From Actinoplanes missouriensis 431 (GTDB lineage Bacteria > Actinomycetota > Actinomycetes > Mycobacteriales > Micromonosporaceae), in NCBI RefSeq assembly GCF_000284295.1, contig NC_017093.1:4092001-4156000 (forward strand): a DNA stretch of 64,000 nucleotides, given 5' to 3'. The position numbers and the translations under genes were made by a program. The first letter of the stretch is position 1, and each line of letters opens with the position of its first letter. The notes under the pieces are model-generated. The model was not told where the DNA came from. It did no database searches and saw nothing but the letters and a program-made list of their open reading frames with translations. Of this stretch, positions 16,123 to 24,929 are shown in pieces.

Positions 16123-18243
16123 ATGTTCATCCTGCCCGCCCTGCTCGCCGCCGCCCAGCTCCTCCTCTGGCCGATCCTGCCGCTGGTCCGGGACGCCGGC
16201 GACGTCGCGGCCGGCACCGGCGTCGCGCCGGGCGCCGCGGTCGTGGTCGTCCTCGCGACACTCGCCGCCGCCGCCGGCCTCACCCAGCGCCGCCGCCGTC
16301 CGGTGCACGCCCTCGTCGTCGTGGCCGCCGCGATCACCGCCGCCACCCTCGCGGTGCCGGCCGGCCAGTACGTTCTGGTGCCCGGCGACGCGATCCTGGT
16401 CCTGGCCCTCACCGACCTGGTGGCGCTCTACTCGGTGGCCGTGCACCGCCCGGCGCGGACCGTGCTCGTGCCCCTCGGCGGCGTGGTGCTCTGGCAGACG
16501 GCGCTGACCACCGTCACCGACGGATTCGCGGTGACCGACGTGGTGCTGCTCACGGCCGTCTACGTGGTCGCCGCCGCGCTCGGCCGGGCCCGCGCCCGGT
16601 GGAACGCCGAGCGTGCCGCCGCCGCCCGCCGTCTCGAGGCGGCCCGTAAGGCGCACGCCGAGGCCGCCGACGCGGAACGTCGCCGTCTCGCCCGGGAGCT
16701 GCACGACGTGACCGCCCATCACCTGACATCCGTGGTGGTCAACGCGCAGGCCGCGCAGCTGCTCGGCGACAGCCGCCCGGAGCTGCGGGCCGAGGCGCTC
16801 GCCTTCGCCGCGCGCACCGGGCGGGACACCCTGGCCGCGCTGCGCCGGCTGGTCGCGATCATGCCGCTGGACGAGCCGCGCGCCGAGGAGGTCCCGTCGC
16901 TGGCGGCGCTCGCTGAGGACTTCGGCACGCTCGGCCAGCGGGTCACCCTCAGCCTCCCGGACGGTGAGCCGGCTCCGGCGATCGCCGAGGCGATCCACGG
17001 CATCGCGCGCGAGGCGCTCACCAACACCCTGCGATATGCGCCGGGCGGTGCGGTCACGCTTCTTTTCCGGTACGGGGTGAGCGGCGCGGAACTGGTCGTC
17101 GAGGATCACGGCGGGGACCCGGGAACGGCCGCGGCGACCGGGCTCGGCGGCGGCCGGGGCGTCACCGGCATGCGGGAACGGGCAGGCGCCCTCGGTGGGA
17201 CGGTGGAGGCCGGTCCCCGTACCCAGGGAGGTTGGGTTGTGCGGGCGCTGGTGCCGCAGACCGCTCCCGGCGGCGCGGGACGCCGTCTGCGCCGGTGGGC
17301 GGGGAGTCGCGCGGTGCTTGACTTCTGCCTGATCCTGCTGGTCCTGGCCCTGCCGCTGGCCGGTCTCGGCTCGGCCGAACTGACCACGGCGGCCTGGTGG
17401 GCGGTGACCGCCGCGATGATCGTGCACGCGGCGCCGCTCTGGTGGCGGCGGCGGCATCCCTGGCCGGTACTGGCCGTGGTGGCGGCGACCGGCTGGATCG
17501 GCCCGCTGCTGTGCCTGACCCGGGTGGCGCCGGCCGACGCGGGCTGGCTGTTCCTGTTCGGCACGCTGTCCGAGCTGGTCGCGGTGCATGCCGCCGGCAG
17601 CTTCGCCGGACCGCCGCGCCGCACCTGGCCCGCCCCGCTGGTGACGCTCTCCCCGGCGCTCGCGCTGGCGGCGACCATGGGGTTCGAGCCGGGTACAGCC
17701 GGGAGCGTCCCGATGGCGGTGCTGCTCACCGGCGTCTTCACGGTGCTGTTCGGCGTGGTGCTGATCCCGGCGGCGTACGCGTCGTGGTGGGCCGGCGTCA
17801 CCGCCCGCGCCCGCCGGGACGGCCGCCGCGAGCGTGAGGAGGGCCGGGTGGCGGCCGTGCTGGCCGGCGCCGAGGCCCGGGCCGCAGCCGAGCGGGCCAG
17901 GATCGCCGACGGGCTGCGCGCGGAGGTGCTGCGGCACGCCGCCGACCTGCCGGAGGCAGCCGAACGGGGCGACCTCACGGGGGTGCTCGGCGCGGCCCGG
18001 CACGCCCTCACCGCGATGCGGTCCCTGCTGGACGGCCTGACCGGCCCGTCCCGCCGCGACGACCAGCCCGCAGCCGGCCACGCCGCCCACCGGCCCGCAG
18101 CCGGCCACGCCGCCCACCGGCCCGCAGCCGGCCACGCCGCCCACCGGCCCGCAGCCGGCCACGCCGCCCACCAGCCCGCAGCCGGCCACGCCGGCCGGCA
18201 GCCCGATGACGTGGAGGTGCCGTCATTCCGATCCGTGTCCTGA
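16123..18243 (+). CDS. NarL-type sensor histidine kinase with degenerate second half and repeat tail
   Basis: A 706-residue membrane kinase. About five N-terminal helices (residues 1-153) precede a HisKA_3 dimerisation domain with the phospho-acceptor in RRLARELHDVTAHH (His194) and a HATPase domain (EALTNTLRYAP with N301; GGGRGVTGM). A second block of membrane helices (397-560) follows. It leads to a helix pair RARIADGLRAEVLRHA that resembles a second HisKA_3 but has lost the ELHD histidine, and no second ATPase domain follows. The last 55 residues are a 9-residue repeat. The stop overlaps the response-regulator gene, so the two form an operon. Confidence 0.9.
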   Translation: MFILPALLAAAQLLLWPILPLVRDAGDVAAGTGVAPGAAVVVVLATLAAAAGLTQRRRRPVHALVVVAAAITAATLAVPAGQYVLVPGDAILVLALTDLVALYSVAVHRPARTVLVPLGGVVLWQTALTTVTDGFAVTDVVLLTAVYVVAAALGRARARWNAERAAAARRLEAARKAHAEAADAERRRLARELHDVTAHHLTSVVVNAQAAQLLGDSRPELRAEALAFAARTGRDTLAALRRLVAIMPLDEPRAEEVPSLAALAEDFGTLGQRVTLSLPDGEPAPAIAEAIHGIAREALTNTLRYAPGGAVTLLFRYGVSGAELVVEDHGGDPGTAAATGLGGGRGVTGMRERAGALGGTVEAGPRTQGGWVVRALVPQTAPGGAGRRLRRWAGSRAVLDFCLILLVLALPLAGLGSAELTTAAWWAVTAAMIVHAAPLWWRRRHPWPVLAVVAATGWIGPLLCLTRVAPADAGWLFLFGTLSELVAVHAAGSFAGPPRRTWPAPLVTLSPALALAATMGFEPGTAGSVPMAVLLTGVFTVLFGVVLIPAAYASWWAGVTARARRDGRREREEGRVAAVLAGAEARAAAERARIADGLRAEVLRHAADLPEAAERGDLTGVLGAARHALTAMRSLLDGLTGPSRRDDQPAAGHAAHRPAAGHAAHRPAAGHAAHRPAAGHAAHQPAAGHAGRQPDDVEVPSFRSVS
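18067..18201 (+). repeat. 27-bp in-frame tandem repeat at the kinase C terminus
   Basis: Five units of 27 bases encode PAAGHAAHR-like nonapeptides. The first three are identical; the fourth ends in Q instead of R and the fifth drifts to PAAGHAGRQ. The period is a multiple of three, so copy-number change would keep the frame and only lengthen or shorten a histidine/alanine-rich tail. Confidence 0.93.
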
Positions 18244-18884
18244 TCGTCGACGACCAGCTGATGGTCCGCGCCGGTCTCGCCGCCATCGTCGGCTCGCAAC
18301 CGGACATGGAGGTGGTGGGGGAGGCCGGTGACGGCGCCGCCGGGGTCGCCCTCGCCGCAGCCCTGTCGCCGGACGTGATCCTGATGGACGTCCGGATGCC
18401 CGGCGTGGACGGTCTGACCGCCACCGCGCGCCTGACCGCCGGCCCGAACCCGCCGCGGGTGCTCGTGCTCACCACGTTCCACCAGGACGCCTACGTGTTC
18501 CAGGCCCTGCGGGCCGGCGCCTCGGGTTTCCTGCTGAAGGACTCGGAGCCGGCCGAGCTGGTCGCCGGGATCCGCACCGTCGCGGCGGGCGAGGCCATGC
18601 TGAGCCCGGCGGTGACCCGCCGGCTGATCGACGCGTTCGCCACCGGCGCCGTCGCCGAGACGCCCGAACCCGATCCGCGCCTCGGCGCCCTCACCCCGCG
18701 GGAGCGGGACGTGCTGGCCGGCATCGCGCGGGGCCGCTCCAACGCGGAGATCGGCGAGGAGCTCGGCATCGGCGTCGGCACGGTCAAGACCCACGTCAAC
18801 GCGCTGCTCGCGAAACTCGGCGTCCGCGACCGGGTGCAGGCCACCATCGTCGCCTACGACGTAGGCCTGGTCCGCCCCCGCTGA
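18225..18884 (+). CDS. NarL/LuxR-family response regulator, apparent ATT start
   Basis: Partner of the upstream kinase. The receiver domain begins IPIRVLIVDDQLMVRAG, with the acidic pair DD, the phospho-acceptor Asp in VILMDVRMPG, Thr in VLVLTTF and Lys in FLLKDSEPAEL. The C-terminal LuxR helix-turn-helix is LTPRERDVLAGIARGRSNAEIGEELGI with GTVKTHVN. The first ATG (18261) would cut away the first strand and the acidic pocket. The frame is closed by TGA at 18207-18209 and between there and 18261 contains no ATG, GTG or TTG. GGAGG at 18213-18217 lies seven bases before ATT 18225, which is therefore the likely start. Overlaps the kinase stop by 19 bases. Confidence 0.85.
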   Translation: MPIRVLIVDDQLMVRAGLAAIVGSQPDMEVVGEAGDGAAGVALAAALSPDVILMDVRMPGVDGLTATARLTAGPNPPRVLVLTTFHQDAYVFQALRAGASGFLLKDSEPAELVAGIRTVAAGEAMLSPAVTRRLIDAFATGAVAETPEPDPRLGALTPRERDVLAGIARGRSNAEIGEELGIGVGTVKTHVNALLAKLGVRDRVQATIVAYDVGLVRPR

Positions 18885-18971
18885 ACCCGCCCGCCGGGCC
18901 GTGCGTCCGGCCTTTGCGACGCCGCTGTCAGGCCGTGAGCGCGGTCGACCGGACAGAATCGAGCGGGTTCC

Positions 18972-21900
18972 TCAGCCGGCGGTCCAGCGGCGCTCGATGG
19001 TGACCAGGGTTCCGGTGGCGGTCGTGGTGACGCGGACGTCGCCGTACGCGTTCATCAGGATCGCGCCCCGGCCCCGGTCACGGGCCGGTGGGCGGGCCCG
19101 CCAGCCGCCGAAGTCCTGGACCTCGATCCGGACCAGGCCGCCGGAGACCCGCAGGCGCAGGTGCACCTCCGGGCGGCTCGGCCGCTGGGCGTGCTCGACC
19201 GCGTTGTTGATCGCCTCGGTGGCGGCCACCTGCAGGTCGTAGAGCAGGTCCTCGTCGACGGCGTCGCCCTGCAGCGCGGCCTGCAGGTCCCGGCGGGCGG
19301 CGGCGGACGCCCCCGGGCCCAGCGGGTAGGTCCACGCGGTCTCCACCTCCGGCAGGCTGACGTCGCCCGCGGCGGCAACCGGGTCCCGGCGGATCACCAC
19401 CACCGCTATGTCGTCGTGCTGCGGGCGCGGCACGTCGCCGAGCACCGCGTCGACCAGAGCGGTCAGCGGGGTGCCCGCGGTGAACTCCCGATGCACGCGC
19501 GCGCCCAGCCGGGTGAGGCCCTCGTCGATCGACTTCGGGAAGTCCTCCACCAGCCCGTCGGTGAAGAGCAGCAACTGACCACCGGGTTCCAGGCTGCCGG
19601 TGTTCTGCCGGTAGTGGGCCCGGGTGAGGCCGAGCGGCGGCCCGATCAGGCCGGTGAGCTGGCTGGTCGGTGCGCCGGGCGCGGAGGCCACAGGTGTCGG
19701 GTGACCGGCGCTGCACCACGTGAAAGCGCCGGTCCGCGGGTCGATCCGGATCACCAGCAGGGTCGCGAAGAGCGGCGTGTGCAGGCGGCCCACGAGCGTG
19801 GCCACCCGTCCGATCACGTGCGCCGGCGCCGGGTTCTCGACCAGGTACGCCCGGACCGCGTTACGGATCTGCCCGGTGGTGACGGCCGCGCCGAGACCGT
19901 GCCCGGCCACGTCGCCGATGCTCACCACGAGCGAGCCGTCGGCGGCCTCGGCCACGTCGTACCAGTCGCCGCCGACCCGGCCGGACGCCGGCCGGTACGC
20001 GGTGTGCACGTCCCACCCGTCCAGGGCCGGCACGCTCTCCGGCAGCACGGCCTGCTGCAGCGTGACGGTCATCTGCTGCTCGTGCTCCAGCTGCCAGCTG
20101 CTCTGGGTGAGCGACGCCAGCATGTCGGCCAGCGGGGTGAGGATGCTGCGGGCCTGCTCACTGGGCGGGTTGGCCGGGTCGATCCGCACGGTGATGGTGC
20201 CCAGGACCGTACCCTCGTGGGCGGTGATCTCGACCTCGACGGACTCGCCCGGCGCGCCCTCGTCGTCGTCGCCGTCGGCGGCGGCGAACCGCAGCTCCGG
20301 GCGGCGGCGGCCACCCCGCAGCACGGTGACCGCCGACAGGCCGCCCAGCATCGCGCGTGCCTGATCGGTAGCGGTCTGGAACGCCTCCTCCAGGGCACGG
20401 CCGGACGCGATCACGGCGGCCGTGTCGGCGAGCGCGGTCATCTGCCGGCTGTGCGTGGCCCGGACGCTCGCCATCTCCAGCAGGTTACGGATCCGGGCGA
20501 TCAGCTCCTGGGCGTGGAACGGCTTGACCACGTAGTCGTCCGCGCCCGCGGCCAGGCCCTCCACCCCGGACTCCTGACCGGCCCGGGCGGAGAGCATCAC
20601 CACCGGCAGGCCGCGAGTCGCCTCGTCCCCGCGCAGCTTGCGGACCAGGGCGAACCCGTCCAGGCGCGGCATCATCACGTCGGTGATCAGCAGATGCGGC
20701 CGGTCCCGGCGGATCGCGCGCAGGGCGGCCTCGCCGTCCGCGGCGGTCAGCACCTGCCAGCCCTCGGCGGTCAGCAGTCGGGACAGGTAGGCGCGCATGT
20801 CGCTGTTGTCGTCGGCGACCAGGATCCGGATCCCACCGGCCGGCGTCACGTCGTCGTCGCCGCCCTCGTCGGCCAGCCAGCCGGCGGTCTCCACGGCGGC
20901 GGCCCGCGCGGCGGCGAGCGGCTCCGGCGCGGGCTCCAGCGGCGGGGCGCCGGCCGGCCGCACCGCGCTCCACGGCAGCACCACGGTGAACGTGGTGCCC
21001 TCGCCGGGCGCGCTCGTCACCTCCACGTCGCCGCCGGCCAGCCGGGTCAGCTCGCGGACCAGGGCCAGGCCGATGCCGGTGCCCTCGTGGCTGCGCGAAC
21101 GCGCGCCGCGGATCCGGTGGAACCTGTCGAACAGGCGGGGCAGCTCGGCCGCGTCGATGCCGATGCCGGTGTCCGCCACGGACAGCCGGACCGCGGTGGC
21201 GTCCGACGACAGGGTCACCCGGATCTCGCCGACGAAGGTGAACTTGAGGGCGTTGGAGAGCAGGTTCGTGACGATCCGCTCCCAGTGGCCGGGGTCCACC
21301 GCGACCGGTCCGGGCAGCGCCGCGCAGTCCACCACCAGGCGCAGACCGGTGCGCTCGATCGCCGCCCGGAACACGCCGGCCAGGTCCCGGGTGTACCGGG
21401 CCAGGTCCAGCGTGCGCGGCTGGGTGCCGGACCGTCCCGAGCCGATGCTGGAGAACGTGAGCAGCTCGTTGACCAGGGAGAGCAGCCGGGTGGCGCTGCG
21501 CCAGGCGGTGTCGACGCGGTCGCGCTGCGCGGGCCCGAGCGGTTGGTCGCGGTCGGCGAGCGCGTCGGCCAGGGGGCCGAGCATCAACGTCAGCGGGGTA
21601 CGGAACTCGTGGCTCACGTTCGTGAAGAAGTCCGTCTTCACCCGGTCCAGCTCGACCAGCGCCGCCGCCCGGTCACGTTCCTCCTGGTACGCCTGCGCGG
21701 TGCGGAGGGCGACCCCGATCTGCTGGGCCAGCAGAGTCAGGAACGACCGGTACGTGTCGTCGAGCGCCCGGCTCGGACTGACCCCGGTGAGCAGCACCCC
21801 ACCGGGCAGGGGTTGAGCGAGCGACGCCCGTACCGGATCGCCGAAGGCGCCACCGGTGAGCGTGAGCCGGTCGCCCAGGTCTCCCACCACGGTGATCTCC

Positions 21901-22673
21901 CCGCCGGCCGCGGCACGCAGCCCCCAGGGATCGCCGGCATCGCCGTTCAGCGCGACCTGGCCGTCCAGCGCGACCTGGCCGTCCAGCGCGACCTGCGCCG
22001 GCAGGTCCACGGCGGCCGCGCCGACCAGCGTCTGCCGCCGCAGCACACCGCCGTCCCGCAGGTAGATCGCGGCGAACGGAACGTCCAGCTGATGCCTGCC
22101 GAGCACCTCGCCGAGCCGCGCGCAGGTCTGCTCGACGCCGGCCGTCCCGTCCCCGCCGGGCAGCGCGAGATCGTGCAGCAGCCGCAGCCGGCGCTCACCG
22201 ACGACCTGCTCGGTCACCTCGCTGCACACGGTCAGCACACCGACCGTGACGCCGTCGTCGTCGCGGGCCGGCGCGTGCGAGACGCTGAAATACGCCTCCT
22301 CGCGGTACCCGGAGCGGTCCAGCAGCAGCTGCAGCGCCGGCACCCAGCTCGCCACGCCGGTGGCCATCGCCTCCTCGATCAGCGGCCGCAGCACGTCCCA
22401 GCCCTCGGCCAGGGTCACCCGCACGTCCCGGCCGAGCGCCGCCGGATGCTTGTCGCCGATCAGTCCCGAGTACGCGTCGTTGTAGAGCTGGACCAGGTCC
22501 GGCCCCCAGAGCAGCAGCATCGGGTACCGCGACGAGAGCACGATCCGGACAGCCGCCCGCAGGCTCTGCGGCCAGCGTCCGATCGGCCCCAGATCCGTCG
22601 CCGCCCAGTCGATCCGCGCCATCAGGCGGCCGGTCTCGCCGCCGCCGGCGAACACGTCGTCAGCCGGGGTCAT
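18972..22673 (-). CDS. Hybrid PAS/GAF histidine kinase - receiver - SpoIIE phosphatase - anti-sigma-type ATPase
   Basis: A 1233-residue signalling protein without membrane helices. In order it has a PAS-like fold (about 45-155), a GAF domain (165-325) and HisKA with FFTNVSHEFRTPLT (His355). HATPase follows (NLLSNALKF; DTGIGI), then a receiver (LVADDNSDMRAY; phospho-acceptor Asp665 in TDVMMP; Lys in VVKPF). A GAF-like linker precedes a PP2C/SpoIIE phosphatase (GGDWYD about 901-906, GDVAGHG about 920) and a C-terminal RsbW-like ATPase (ATEAINNAVEHA about 1151). It could link sensing to an anti-sigma/anti-anti-sigma partner-switch. The start at 22673 is chosen over 22814 by domain position. An in-frame 18-base triplication (VALDGQ) lies at 21943-21996. 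Confidence 0.9.
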   Translation of the reverse strand: MTPADDVFAGGGETGRLMARIDWAATDLGPIGRWPQSLRAAVRIVLSSRYPMLLLWGPDLVQLYNDAYSGLIGDKHPAALGRDVRVTLAEGWDVLRPLIEEAMATGVASWVPALQLLLDRSGYREEAYFSVSHAPARDDDGVTVGVLTVCSEVTEQVVGERRLRLLHDLALPGGDGTAGVEQTCARLGEVLGRHQLDVPFAAIYLRDGGVLRRQTLVGAAAVDLPAQVALDGQVALDGQVALNGDAGDPWGLRAAAGGEITVVGDLGDRLTLTGGAFGDPVRASLAQPLPGGVLLTGVSPSRALDDTYRSFLTLLAQQIGVALRTAQAYQEERDRAAALVELDRVKTDFFTNVSHEFRTPLTLMLGPLADALADRDQPLGPAQRDRVDTAWRSATRLLSLVNELLTFSSIGSGRSGTQPRTLDLARYTRDLAGVFRAAIERTGLRLVVDCAALPGPVAVDPGHWERIVTNLLSNALKFTFVGEIRVTLSSDATAVRLSVADTGIGIDAAELPRLFDRFHRIRGARSRSHEGTGIGLALVRELTRLAGGDVEVTSAPGEGTTFTVVLPWSAVRPAGAPPLEPAPEPLAAARAAAVETAGWLADEGGDDDVTPAGGIRILVADDNSDMRAYLSRLLTAEGWQVLTAADGEAALRAIRRDRPHLLITDVMMPRLDGFALVRKLRGDEATRGLPVVMLSARAGQESGVEGLAAGADDYVVKPFHAQELIARIRNLLEMASVRATHSRQMTALADTAAVIASGRALEEAFQTATDQARAMLGGLSAVTVLRGGRRRPELRFAAADGDDDEGAPGESVEVEITAHEGTVLGTITVRIDPANPPSEQARSILTPLADMLASLTQSSWQLEHEQQMTVTLQQAVLPESVPALDGWDVHTAYRPASGRVGGDWYDVAEAADGSLVVSIGDVAGHGLGAAVTTGQIRNAVRAYLVENPAPAHVIGRVATLVGRLHTPLFATLLVIRIDPRTGAFTWCSAGHPTPVASAPGAPTSQLTGLIGPPLGLTRAHYRQNTGSLEPGGQLLLFTDGLVEDFPKSIDEGLTRLGARVHREFTAGTPLTALVDAVLGDVPRPQHDDIAVVVIRRDPVAAAGDVSLPEVETAWTYPLGPGASAAARRDLQAALQGDAVDEDLLYDLQVAATEAINNAVEHAQRPSRPEVHLRLRVSGGLVRIEVQDFGGWRARPPARDRGRGAILMNAYGDVRVTTTATGTLVTIERRWTAG

Positions 22674-22829
22674 CTCACCGCTCAAAGTCGTGCCATTCCC
22701 ATCCCCGCCCGTTACCCCGTGGCTGGACTCTCGCACACCACTGCGCGATAGTGCCTCGCCAGGGTCGTACCTCGTCCACCAGCCGGGTATGTTGCCCCGG
22801 AGCAACGAGACCACGGCTGGAAGGAATGC
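22674..22829. promoter_or_regulatory. Shared divergent promoter region of two SpoIIE-type phosphatase genes
   Basis: A 156-base gap separates the starts of two divergent signalling genes and must hold both promoters. AAGGA sits just before ATG 22830. On the other strand GGTGAG directly abuts ATG 22673, a weak ribosome site. I see no clean palindrome or sigma consensus. Confidence 0.4.
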
Positions 22830-24578
22830 ATGGCGGACGACGACGGGCAGCGGCTCGCCGCACTGCTGCGTACCGGTCTGGATGCGGTGGCAGATCCGAT
22901 GTTCGACAGGTTCGCGTCCATGGTGCGGACCGTGCTCGGCGTGCCGGTGGCGCTCGTCTCACTCGTCGACGCGGACCGGCAGTTCTTCCCCGGAGCCTGC
23001 GGGCTCGGCGACCCCTGGGCGCAGAAGCGCGAGACCCCGCTGAGCCACTCGTTCTGCAAGCACGTGGTGGACGCCGCGCAGCCGCTGATCGTCACCGACG
23101 CCCGGGTCGACCCGCGGGTGCGGGACAACCTCGCCATCGAGGACCTGGGCGTGGTCGGCTACGCCGGAATGCCGGTCGTCGACGCCGACGGGCAGGTGCT
23201 CGGGTCGCTCTGCGCGATCGACCACGAGCCGCGCCGGTGGACCGAGCAGGAGCTGTCGGCGCTCTCCGACCTGGCGGCCGCCTGCTCCGACAGCCTCCAG
23301 CTGCGGATCGCGTCGTACCAGGCGTCGGACCGCGCCGAACTGGTCGCCGAGCGGAGCCGCCTGCTGCTGCGGGCCAGCATCGCGCTCGGCGCCGCGGCCA
23401 CCTCCGACCAGGTGGTCGACACGGTACGGGATCTGGTCATCGGCACGCTGGACCCGGCGTACGTCGGGGTCTCCTGGCTGGAGACCGGCGGCCTGATCCA
23501 GCTGGCGTCCGGCCGGCTGCTCCCGCCCGACCTCGCGGAACACTGGGCGACGTACGGCACCGAGGTCCGCACCCCCTCCGGGCTGGCCGCGCGCAGCGGG
23601 CGCACCGTTGTCCTGCCCGACCTTGCCGCGGTGGCCGAGCAGACGCCGGACGCGCTGGACACGTTCCACCGGATGCAGTGGCAGGCCGCGGTCAGCGTGC
23701 CGCTGCCCGGAGCGGGTGGCCCGATCGGGGCGCTGACGTTCTGCTGGAAACAGCGGTACACCCCCGGCGACGCCGAGCACGCCGTGCTGACGGCGCTCGC
23801 CGGGTACGTCTCTCAGGCGCTGCAGCGGGCCAGTGCATACGACGACCGGCGCACCGCCGCAGAGACGATGCAGAAGGCACTGCTCAGCCCGCTGCCCGCG
23901 CTCGACCACGTGCGGCTGGTGGCACGGTACGCCCCGGCGAACCGCGCCGACCTGGTCGGCGGGGACTGGTACGACGCGGTCCGCCTCGACGACACCCGGA
24001 TGGCCGTGGTGATCGGCGACGTGGCGGGACACGGCGTGACGGCGGCCGCGACCATGGGCCACTACCGGAGCATGCTGCGGGCGCTGCTGGTCGACAGGTA
24101 CGACTACCCGTCCGTGCTGCTGTCCCGTTTCGAGCGGGCGGCAAAACTGCTCGGGGTGGGTGGGATGGCCACCGTGCTGGTCGCCTACCTCACCGCCGAG
24201 CCGGACGGGGGGCACACGCTGACCTGGGCTAACGCCGGACACATCCCGCCGACGCTGGTGCTGCCGGACGGGACGGTCAGCCAGCTGCCCAACGGGGGGC
24301 CGCTGCTCGGCGGGCTGCGCGGGGTGACGCGGCGGACACATACCCGGGCGCTGCCCGCGGGGAGCCGGTTGGTGCTCTACACCGACGGGCTGATCGAGAC
24401 CCGGACGTTCCCCATCGACGACGGCATCGACCACCTGCATCGCGTGATCACGGATCGTCCGGGGGCGGGCCTGGACGAGCTGGCCGACGCGTCGATGGCG
24501 ATCATCGCACCGGGCGAGCGCGAGGACGACGCCTCCCTCCTACTGATCGAAACCCTGACCCCACAGCCCCCTGGGTGA
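22830..24578 (+). CDS. GAF-GAF-SpoIIE protein phosphatase
   Basis: Cytoplasmic sensor phosphatase of 582 residues. The first GAF domain (about 15-160) contains FCKHVVDAAQPLIVTDA and LGSLCAIDHEPRRW, typical of light- or redox-sensing GAFs. The second GAF covers about 185-335. The C-terminal PP2C/SpoIIE domain (350-575) has GGDWYD, IGDVAGHGVTAAATMG, TWANAGHIPP and LVLYTDGLIETR, the metal-binding aspartates of serine phosphatases such as RsbU. Likely substrate is a phosphorylated anti-anti-sigma factor. None is encoded nearby. Divergent from the hybrid kinase, which carries a similar phosphatase. Confidence 0.9.
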   Translation: MADDDGQRLAALLRTGLDAVADPMFDRFASMVRTVLGVPVALVSLVDADRQFFPGACGLGDPWAQKRETPLSHSFCKHVVDAAQPLIVTDARVDPRVRDNLAIEDLGVVGYAGMPVVDADGQVLGSLCAIDHEPRRWTEQELSALSDLAAACSDSLQLRIASYQASDRAELVAERSRLLLRASIALGAAATSDQVVDTVRDLVIGTLDPAYVGVSWLETGGLIQLASGRLLPPDLAEHWATYGTEVRTPSGLAARSGRTVVLPDLAAVAEQTPDALDTFHRMQWQAAVSVPLPGAGGPIGALTFCWKQRYTPGDAEHAVLTALAGYVSQALQRASAYDDRRTAAETMQKALLSPLPALDHVRLVARYAPANRADLVGGDWYDAVRLDDTRMAVVIGDVAGHGVTAAATMGHYRSMLRALLVDRYDYPSVLLSRFERAAKLLGVGGMATVLVAYLTAEPDGGHTLTWANAGHIPPTLVLPDGTVSQLPNGGPLLGGLRGVTRRTHTRALPAGSRLVLYTDGLIETRTFPIDDGIDHLHRVITDRPGAGLDELADASMAIIAPGEREDDASLLLIETLTPQPPG

Positions 24579-24639
24579 CGGTCCCGCCCCTCGCCCCCGT
24601 CCGCAGTTCGCCAGCCAGCGCGCGCAGTCGACTTCTGTG

Positions 24640-24794
24640 GATCAGCTGGTCCGGCCGGCTCTCAGCGCTGTCCAAGGTGCTGCCGACAGCACTGTCAACC
24701 AGCTCGTGTCGTCCGGCTGGTCAACAATGCTGTCGGCCGTCCGTTTTGTGAACGCTGAGAACCAGCCCGCCCCGCCCATTCCAAGATCTGGCGA
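24640..24794. repeat. Dispersed palindromic repeat, full-length copy (about 155 bp)
   Basis: Aligns over its length with 51280-51436. Shared blocks are GGTCCGGC, CAGCGCTGTCC/CAGTGCTGTCC, GACAGCACTG, a CAGCTCG...CCGGCTGGTCAACA stretch, CCGTTTTGT and a closing TTCCAAGATCT. Translations in one frame are also similar, but no start, ribosome site or family supports a gene. Left part of the 350-base gap 24579-24929. Confidence 0.75.
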
Positions 24795-24815
24795 CGCGAA
24801 TGCCGCCGATCATCC

Positions 24816-24913
24816 GGCGGCGCGGGTGCCGCGCCGATCTCGTCGCCGGCGGCGCGAGTGTCCGCGCCGATCTCGTTCACGGCGGCGAGCGTGCCCGCGC
24901 CGATCTCGCCGCC
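24816..24913. repeat. 33-bp tandem repeat, three units
   Basis: Units start at 24816, 24848 and 24881, each beginning GGCGGCG and containing GCGCCGATCTCG. They run up to the stop of the phosphoesterase gene and end the 350-base gene-free stretch. Confidence 0.8.
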
Positions 24914-24929
24914 TCCCGGGTGGTGACGG

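Noticed and set aside
16021..18189. Upstream extension of the CPBP protease frame
   Set aside because: It runs antisense to the sensor kinase, and its repeated VAGCGPVGG peptides are the reverse of the kinase repeat tail.
19161..22751. 1196-codon frame antisense to the hybrid kinase
   Set aside because: High-GC antisense frames stay open by chance. The translation is low complexity and the opposite strand carries complete domains.
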